From Saussurea involucrata (Eukaryota; Streptophyta; Magnoliopsida; Asterales; Asteraceae), in the NCBI GenBank assembly GCA_033807775.1, contig CM066320.1:182081784-182145783 (forward strand): 64,000 nucleotides of DNA, in the 5' to 3' direction. Both the position numbers and the translations under genes were made by a program. Of the stretch, positions 57,703 to 64,000 are shown in pieces (the stretch's first letter is position 1; every line of letters begins with the position of its first letter). The notes under the pieces were generated by a model. It was not told the DNA's origin. It did not search any database and saw nothing but the letters and a program-made list of their open reading frames with translations.

Positions 57703-57828
57703 TGTGTGTGTATGTGTATATATGTGTGTATATATATATATATAGTGAGAGAGAAAGAGAAGATAACAAAAACCAACCAAGTTACAAGACGACCAAATCA
57801 GATGTAATTTTTTTAAGAAAAATCATAT

Positions 57829-58694
57829 CACTACTAGAAAATTCATTATTCTGACGGACTCCATCCGTCGGTGAATAGCGACGGACGACGGAAAATCGAC
57901 CGATTTTGGATTTTAGCGACGGAAAACTTCTCTGTCGGTAATGTGTAATAGTTGTTATACGTTTGTCAAATGTCGTCTAACATTGTTTTATGTTTGTCAA
58001 ATGTTGAATTTCAGTGAGATGCGCTAAAAGAGGAGGTACGAAAAGAAAGAGGAGCGAGACTCAAAATGGAGGAGGAAGTGAGACAAGACAGAGAAGCAAG
58101 GAACGCGTTGGAGGAGAAAGCGAAGTTGTTTAAAGCCTTCATGAGACAGTTTGGAAATCCCCCCCTCCTCCTCCTCCCTCGGTTTAGTTTGTTTGTATTT
58201 TGTAATGGAATCATATTGGATTTAGTTTACGGACACTATTGGGGATGATATTGTGTTTGGATATAGTAGTGTACGACAGGTTTTTGTCCAAGTTTTTCTG
58301 TATTTTTTATTTTTTTAATTAAAATACAACTTATCGACGGTTAGCGACGAATAATCCGTCGGTATGTTATAATAATATAATTTAATTTTTAAAATAATCA
58401 AAATATTATTTAATTTAATTAAAGTTACCGACGGATCACCGAGGTAAAAATGGGCCGTTGGTGATCCTTCGGTAATCTTAGTCCGTTGGTAATTGTCGCT
58501 CCGTTGCTATTCCGTCGGTGATCCCCGTCTTCGCTTGTTTGTCGTTGATCCGTCGGTAAACCCGACCGTCGGTAGTCCGTCGCCAAATCCGTCGGAAAAC
58601 CGATTGCCTACCAAATAATTTGCCACCCTAGTTTCCAATGGATTTTAGCCTTTACCGACGGAATATGCCGTCCGAATTATGTTTTTATGTAGTT
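57829..58694 (+). mobile_element. Nonautonomous CACTA element (ACCGACGG family), 866 bp
   Basis: Starts CACTACTAGAAAATTC and ends TTTTTATGTAGTT (last base changed from G). Flanked by TAT at 57826-57828 and 58695-58697, the 3-bp target duplication of CACTA elements. ACCGACGG/CCGTCGGT repeats fill both subterminal regions. The middle keeps one exon of a CACTA gene, so it is an internal deletion derivative of a larger element. Confidence 0.85.
58015..58248 (+). pseudogene. Leftover terminal exon of a CACTA gene (Transposase_24-like)
   Basis: After an acceptor (AATTTCAG, to 58014) a frame encodes a charged coiled coil (LKEEVRKERGARLKMEEEV, then RQDREARNALEEKA), followed by FMRQFGN and a stop at 58248. 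A coiled coil with a FM..FGN-like end is common at the C-terminus of plant Ptta/En/Spm proteins. It is the counterpart of the exon at 26593-26903. Confidence 0.55.
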
Positions 58695-58697
58695 TAT

Positions 58698-59179
58698 ATG
58701 ATGCAACAAATCATCTAAAATTTTCAAGTTGGTATGAAAAAAAAATCAAATCATCTAAAGTTTACATTTAAACTACCAAACTTGAAGCATCCTAATTTGG
58801 TGGAAAATTAGACGACCCATAATATTTTTGTTTTAAAATTAATAATCTTTCAACATGTTTTTTGAAAGAATATTTTCATTTGAGCTCAAAAAAAGGATTA
58901 AATTCTTGTGAAGAGAGCACCCCAAAGTGAGGGGTGCACCACCTCCACCTAAAAACCCTACCACCCTTGAAAAGAGTTGAACACTTCAACCAAACTAACC
59001 CCACTTCACTATTAAATCCTTGTCATGATCTCATCATCTACAGTTGTAGACCATATCACAACTAACATCTCACTTTTTAACAGTACTATATATCATATTT
59101 AATTAAATTTCTTTCTATTTCACATAATAATTTAAATTAATGATTATGAGATGTGTTTCAATATACACTTTCTTTCTTC
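58698..59179. other. Unclassified AT-rich DNA
   Basis: No gene, element end or repeat was recognised between the target duplication of the CACTA element and the next mini-element. Confidence 0.4.
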
Positions 59180-59352
59180 CACTCCTAGACAACAGGCCAT
59201 CGGTAATTGACTTTTCCGGCGGAAAACTGACTTTTCGGTGGATTTTCGACTGACACAACTGTCGGAATAATGGGCATCGGTAATTGACTTTTCCGGCGGC
59301 ATTTTCGGTAGATTCTCTATTTTCAACGGATTTGCCTGTGTGTTTAGTAGTG
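59180..59352. mobile_element. 173-bp CACTA-derived MITE
   Basis: The ends CACTCCTAGACAACAGGC and (reverse complement) CACTACTAAACACACAGGC match each other and the CACTA left end at 60166 (CACTACTAAACAAACACAG). The interior has TCGGTAATTGACTTTTCCGG twice. The flanks TTC and TTA differ at one base. Almost the whole element is terminal and subterminal sequence. Confidence 0.75.
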
Positions 59353-59373
59353 TTATATATATATATATATATA

Positions 59374-59741
59374 CTCACTATTTTGTAAAAAATTTTTCGT
59401 GTAAACTTTGGATTTCATAGGTTTTTTAATGAAATTTTTAATGAAATTGTTTATTTTGATGAAATTGTTTCATATAATTCATTTCTTAATGAAATTGTTT
59501 CATATATTTGTGTTTTTTTATGTAGTTTCATATTTTTTTTTTCATTCCTATGAAACTTGATGAAACTTTTTTGTTTTACATAAAAAAACACAAATATATG
59601 AAACAATTCATTAAGAAATGAATGATATGAAACATTTTTATCAAAATAAACAATTTCATAAAATAATTTCATCAAGAAAACCTATGAAATCCAAAAGTTT
59701 ACAAGTTTACACACATTTAGCGGTTTACAATTTATTATCCC
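59374..59741 (-). mobile_element. Foldback MITE with TTTCAT/ATGAAA arms, copy 2
   Basis: Reverse complement of 16397-16757, starting CTCACTATTTTG and ending AATTTATTATCCC. TATATA lies on both sides, so insertion into a TA repeat is plausible. It is palindromic for most of its length and non-coding. Confidence 0.85.
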
Positions 59742-60165
59742 TATATATGAGCTTTAGACATATATGTTGTAAAACATTTCAATATTTTTAATAAAAACAA
59801 GGAACAAATAAGTTTCGTAATTGTTTATGTCAAAAATTACACTTGATATAATTTGAGGTCAGTTTGTGGATCAGCTTTAGCAAAACTAAAGACTGTTTTC
59901 TTTTGAAATAACACGACAGTACAATTAACAAAAGTAAATGAGACAAATGAAGTTGTGACACGAAAAACCTCTGTCGAGGGTAAAAAACCGCGGACGAGAA
60001 TATAAGTCGTCAATGCACTATGGACGTCAAGCAGGGACATCGTCCTTAGTAACAATTAACGTTTACAATGATGATCGTAAGTATTCAAACAAAGATTTCG
60101 TTGATTGTCTATAGCTTTGTCCTGATTGATTCCCGATGTCCTTGCTGAAGTTGTCTCTTTGGTTC
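59742..60165. other. Unclassified non-coding DNA
   Basis: AT-rich; no frame or element end is supported. It ends at a CACTA terminus. Confidence 0.4.
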
Positions 60166-60659
60166 ACTACTAAACAAACACAGATTTTCGGCGGATTTTT
60201 CCGACGGATTTTTCGCCTGAAACTTTCCGGCGGATTTCCGACGGATTTTTGGCGGAAATTAAAAAAAGTCAAACCCCGTTGACTTCCGCCGAAAATCCCA
60301 AAAAATTATTATTTTTTATTTTTTCTAAATGCTCGACATATTTTCGGCGGATTTTCGGCGGAATGTAATTAATTATTTTTAAAAGTACGGTCCGTCGGAA
60401 ATCCGCCGAAAATATTTTAATTAATCAAGAAAATAATTTTTTTTAAAATCCGCCGAAAATAATTCTTAAAAAATAAAAAAAAATTCCGCCGAAAATCCGC
60501 CGAAAATAATTTTTAAAAAATAAAAAATTAATTTTTAAGAATCCGCCGAAATATTTTTTTAGAATTACTTTTAATTTTATAAATAGTAAATAAAATTAAA
60601 TTTTAATGATAAATCAAACCTAATTTTTTTATCGTAGAACATATCGGTGAATACACAGT

Positions 60660-62635
60660 TTTATGGATCCTAGTTTGATTTAATGAACCATATTGGCCTT
60701 TAATTGATCATGTGGGCTTCAATGTACCGTTGTGGGCTTAATAGATCGTTATGGGCTTTAATGGACCATTTTGGGCTTATGGATCAGTTTGGGCTTTAAT
60801 GGATCGTATTGGGCTTATATGGATCCTAGTTTGCTTTAATGGACCATATTGGCTTTTAATTGATCATTTTGGGCTTCAATGGACCCTTGTGGGCTTAATG
60901 TACCGTTGTGGGCTTTAATGGGATGTAGTGGGCTTTAATGGACCGTATTGGGCTTTAATGGATCGTATCGGGCTTTATGGATCCTAGTTTGCTTTAATGG
61001 ACCATATTGGCCTTTAATTGATCATCTGGGCTTCAATGTACCGTTGTGGGCTTAATAGATCGTTATGGGCTTTAATGGACCATTTTGGGCTTATGGAACA
61101 GTTTGGGCTTTAATGGATCGTATTGGGCCTATATGGATCCTAGTTTGCTTTAATGGACCATATTGGCTTTTAATTGATCATTTTGGGCTTCAATGGACCC
61201 TTGTGGGCTTAATGTACCGTATTGGGCTTTAATGGACCGTATCGGGCTTTATGGATCCTAGTTTGCTTTAATGAACCATATTGGCCTTTAATTGATCATC
61301 GGGGCTTCAATGTACCGTTGTGGGCTTAATAGATCGTTATGGGCTTTAATGGGACGTATTGGGCTTTAATGAATCGTTTCGGGCTTTAATTGACCATTAT
61401 GGCTTATGGAACGGTTTTAGCTTTTAATGGACCGTATTAGGTTGCCAAATGGATTTGACAGGGGTTTATTGGATCCAAATGGTCATTAACGAGTCCAACA
61501 GGGGATGGAATGGTTTGGGCTTTAATGGACCGTATTGGGCCTTTATGAATCGTATTGTGCTTTAATGGACCGTATTGGGCTTTAATTGATCATTTTGGGC
61601 TTCAATGGACCCTTGTGGGCTTAACGTACCGTTATGGGCTTTAATGAACCGTATTGGGCTTTAATGGACCGTATCGGGCTTTATGGATCCTAGTTTGCTT
61701 TAATGGACTATATTGGCCTTTAATTGATCATTTGGGCTTTAATGTACCATTGTGGGCTTAATAGATCGTTATGGGCTTTAATGGACCATTTTGGGCTTAT
61801 GGAACGGTTTGGGCTTTAATGGATCGTATTGGGCCTTCATGGATCCTCGTTTGCTTTAATGGACCATATTGGCCTTTAATTGATCATTTTGGGCTTCAAT
61901 GGATCCTTGTGGGCTTAATGTACCGTTATGGGCTTTAATGGGATGTATTGGGCTTTAATGAACTGTATTGGGCTTTAATGAACCGTGTTGGGCCTTTATG
62001 GATCCTAGTTTGCTTTAATAGACCATATTGGCCTTTAATTGATCATCTGGGATTCAATGTACCGTTGTACGCTTAATAGATCGTTATGGGCTTTAATGGG
62101 ACGTATTGGGCTTTAATGAATCGTATCGGGCTTTAATTGACCATTATGGCTTATGGAATGGTTTTAGCTTTAATGGACCGTATTGGGTTGCCAAATGGAT
62201 TTGACAAGGGTTTATTGGATCCAAATGGTCGTTAACGAGTCCAACGGGGGTTTATTGGATCCAAATGACCGTTAATGGATCATATTGGGGTTTCAGTAAT
62301 CTACTAGGTGTTTAGTCAACTCAATTGAACTTTAATGGGTTTATGGAATGGTTTGGGCTTTAATGGACCGTATTGGGCCTTTATGAATCGTATTGTGCTT
62401 TAATGGACCGTATTGGACTTTAATGGATCGTATTGTGCTTTAATTGATCATTTTGCGCTTTAATGGACCGTTATGAGCTTTAATGAAACCGTATTGGGCT
62501 TTAATAGACCGTTATGGGCCTCAATGGACCATTCCGGGCTTTAATATACCATTTCGAGCTTTAATTGACCGTTTTCGGCTTTAATGGACCGTTTTCGGCT
62601 TTAATGGACCGTTTCGGGCTTTAACCGTATAATAA
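60660..62635 (+). repeat. 2-kb minisatellite, 20-bp unit TTTAATGGACCGTATTGGGC
   Basis: Roughly 90-100 degenerate units of about 20 bp. Longer periods are visible: TGGATCCTAGTTTGC recurs near 60819, 60975 and 61131 (about 156 bp apart). A block with CCAAATGGATTTGACA recurs near 61445 and 62188. The array lies inside the CACTA element, between subterminal repeats and gene. Confidence 0.92.
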
Positions 62636-62925
62636 TAATGTTAATATATAATAATAATAATAATATATAAATAAATAATATAATATTAATAATAATTAAT
62701 ATTAATATTAATAAATAATATTAAATATATATTAATAATGTAATAATAGTAATAATAAATAAATAAATAGTATTAATAATAATGTCAAATAAATAAATAG
62801 TATTAATAATAATGTCAAATAAATAAATAATATTAATAATAATAATAATAATAATAATATATATATATATATTAATAATATGTTATTAATAATAATAATA
62901 TATATCAAAAATTAACGTATACATA
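62636..62925. repeat. (AAT)n / (TA)n AT-only tract
   Basis: AATAAT, AATATT and TA repeats with a short AATAATGTCAAATAAATAAATAG duplication near 62780-62820. Confidence 0.9.
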
Positions 62926-62940
62926 TTAGAAAGGCGGGGA

Positions 62941-63529
62941 ATGAAATTTTGTAGAGGGGGAAAGAATTTTTTTTCCATTTCGGCGGCACATTCCGTCGGA
63001 ATTTCCGCCGGAATCATTTTAAGGGTTTTAACCCTTCTTCTCTTCCTTTGTTTTCTTCCAGCCGCAAACGACGCACAAACGAAATCACCACACCCAAACC
63101 CTTCTCTGCGCGCTGCTCGAACGATTCCACCGCAAACGACGCACCGCCGGCGAACACCCGACGAACGCCACCGGATTTTAGGCGCCGGACCGCCGTCGTC
63201 ACCTCTCTCATCTCGTCTCCGACTCCCACCTCTTTCTCCAACCGATTTCTACACATTTGGGTAAAAATTTTGTTTTTTTTCCTCAAAAATTCCAATGTAT
63301 GTATGTATGTATTTGGTTTGATTTCTGAATTTGGGTTTGTTTTTAATTTGGAATCACGGTTTTGATTTTAGACTTAGAATTTTATAGAATATGTGTTTAT
63401 CTCGGAATCTGAAATTGTTTCAATTTTTGGGTCTGCTTTATAGTTTCTGTTCTGTTAAATTCACACTACTGCCATGCCTTTTTTTTCCTTTACAGTTTCC
63501 ACGTTAAATATTGGCATCAGGTTATTATT
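62941..63529 (+). promoter_or_regulatory. Leader region of the CACTA gene, probable 5' intron
   Basis: A GC-richer block (63040-63260) in an otherwise AT-rich region looks like a transcribed leader or first exon. A donor at TTTGG|GTAAAAA (about 63261) and acceptors at TTTACAG (63494) or GGCATCAG (63520) would define an intron ending just before the ATG at 63530. A short frame from 62941 reads a hydrophobic N-terminus, but nothing supports it as a protein. Confidence 0.45.
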
Positions 63530-64000
63530 ATGGTTCTTTTTGTCACTCGGCCCGACCCCTCAATCGACCATCTGAAAGTTTTGGCACAAGGACCTCTCCG
63601 TTGGGCTTGGACACACCCAGGTTTTTTTGTAAATGGTTACAAGTTCCACACCCAGTCTCATGGTAGGAATCGCATCACACATAACAGTGGAGTTTGCGTG
63701 AGAGGCTCTTGTTACTCGGAGTTTGATGCAGACTACTATGGATTGTTGGATGAAGTGTTAGAGATAGAATATCATTCGAGATTCGGTCGTTGTGTTGTCC
63801 CAATATTCAAATGCACATGGTTTGATACAGTTAACGGGGTCCGAGTTCACCCAAAACATAATCTCGTTGATGTCAAACACAGATCAAGACTTCGTTCAGA
63901 CGACCCTTTTATCCTCGCATCGCAATCTGAACAAGTCTATTATGTGCCATATCCATCGAAGGAATTAAAAGATTGGTGGTCTGTGGTGAAGACAAAACCT
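63530..64000 (+). CDS. DUF4216 protein of a CACTA transposon, 3' end outside the window
   Basis: Open for 157 codons from ATG 63530 to the window edge without a stop. It matches the DUF4216 region at the C-terminus of TNP2-type transposases: LKVLAQGP, FFVNGYKFHTQ, NSGVCV, DYYGLLDEVLEIEY, VPIFKCTWFD, GVRVHP.HNLVDV, DPFILASQ and QVYYVPYPS. In ordinary TNP2 proteins several hundred residues (transposase-associated domain, Transposase_21 core, DUF4218) come first; none is found upstream, only a leader with splice-like signals. The gene is thus either a DUF4216-only derivative or has its other exons rearranged. The role of the domain is unknown. The comparison copy is the C-terminal part of the gene at 22014-25225. 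Confidence 0.85.
   Translation, partial: MVLFVTRPDPSIDHLKVLAQGPLRWAWTHPGFFVNGYKFHTQSHGRNRITHNSGVCVRGSCYSEFDADYYGLLDEVLEIEYHSRFGRCVVPIFKCTWFDTVNGVRVHPKHNLVDVKHRSRLRSDDPFILASQSEQVYYVPYPSKELKDWWSVVKTKP

Larger units (their letters stand above)
60166..64000 (+). mobile_element. CACTA element (CCGCCGAAAA family), 5' part, runs off the window
   Basis: Starts CACTACTAAACAAACACAG at 60166. Subterminal repeats TTTTCGGCGGATTT/CCGCCGAAAAT fill 60185-60560 and recur near 62980-63012, at the start of the transcribed region. A 2-kb minisatellite, an AAT-rich stretch, a GC-rich leader and a DUF4216 gene follow in order. The right end is outside the window. Confidence 0.85.

Noticed and set aside
62941..63264. 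107-codon frame with a hydrophobic N-terminus resembling a signal peptide
   Set aside because: It overlaps subterminal CGGCGG repeats of the CACTA element, is followed by low-complexity Pro/Arg sequence and fits a transcribed leader better than a protein.

Overview
This is an AT-rich plant nuclear window, almost certainly intergenic heterochromatin from a eudicot. It carries layers of transposable elements and no convincing single-copy host gene. The evidence is the class of elements: a Sirevirus-type Ty1/Copia retrotransposon, chromovirus-like Ty3/Gypsy remnants, CACTA (En/Spm) transposons with TNP2-type transposase, tRNA-derived SINEs, PIF/Harbinger MITEs and dinucleotide tracts flanked by foldback elements. 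The style fits Asteraceae (lettuce or sunflower relatives), but that is a guess, not shown by the sequence.

Layout. 1-8.1 kb: two copies of a GGACA-repeat DNA element, a SINE with a perfect 16-bp target duplication, and a decayed DUF1985-type gene. 8.1-16.2 kb: a complete Ty3/Gypsy-like element on the minus strand, flanked by CCCGA, with a ruined interior but very similar LTRs. 16.4-18.6 kb: a foldback element and a long-TIR element set in TA/GA tracts. 18.8-29.2 kb: a pile of CACTA pieces around a nearly intact TNP2 transposase (minus strand) and one exon of a second transposon gene. 29.2-33.1 kb: the 3' end and LTR of another Copia element, interrupted by a SINE, a PIF MITE and a third GGACA element. 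33.3-34.9 kb: two inverted-repeat elements on either side of a CA tract. 35.1-51.2 kb: a nested pair, a 13-kb Sirevirus (36073-49064, duplication ATCTG) inside an internally deleted minus-strand Copia (35141-51205, duplication CATAT). 51.2-55.1 kb: a Gypsy 3' end and LTR holding a secondary insertion. 55.1-60.2 kb: MITEs and small CACTA elements. 60.2-64 kb: the 5' part of another CACTA, running off the window and encoding a DUF4216 protein.

The Sirevirus is the best-preserved system. Gag and pol lie in one continuous 1,899-codon frame; inside the coding parts it is broken by three TGA codons only. A third large ORF follows, with what look like its own TATA box, a leader intron and a frame-restoring intron. 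The most informative observations are this ORF3 transcription unit, the DUF4216-only CACTA gene, the habit of several unrelated inverted-repeat elements of ending at dinucleotide tracts, and the exact LTR length accounting in the Gypsy element. Nothing seen here amounts to a clearly new biological system.
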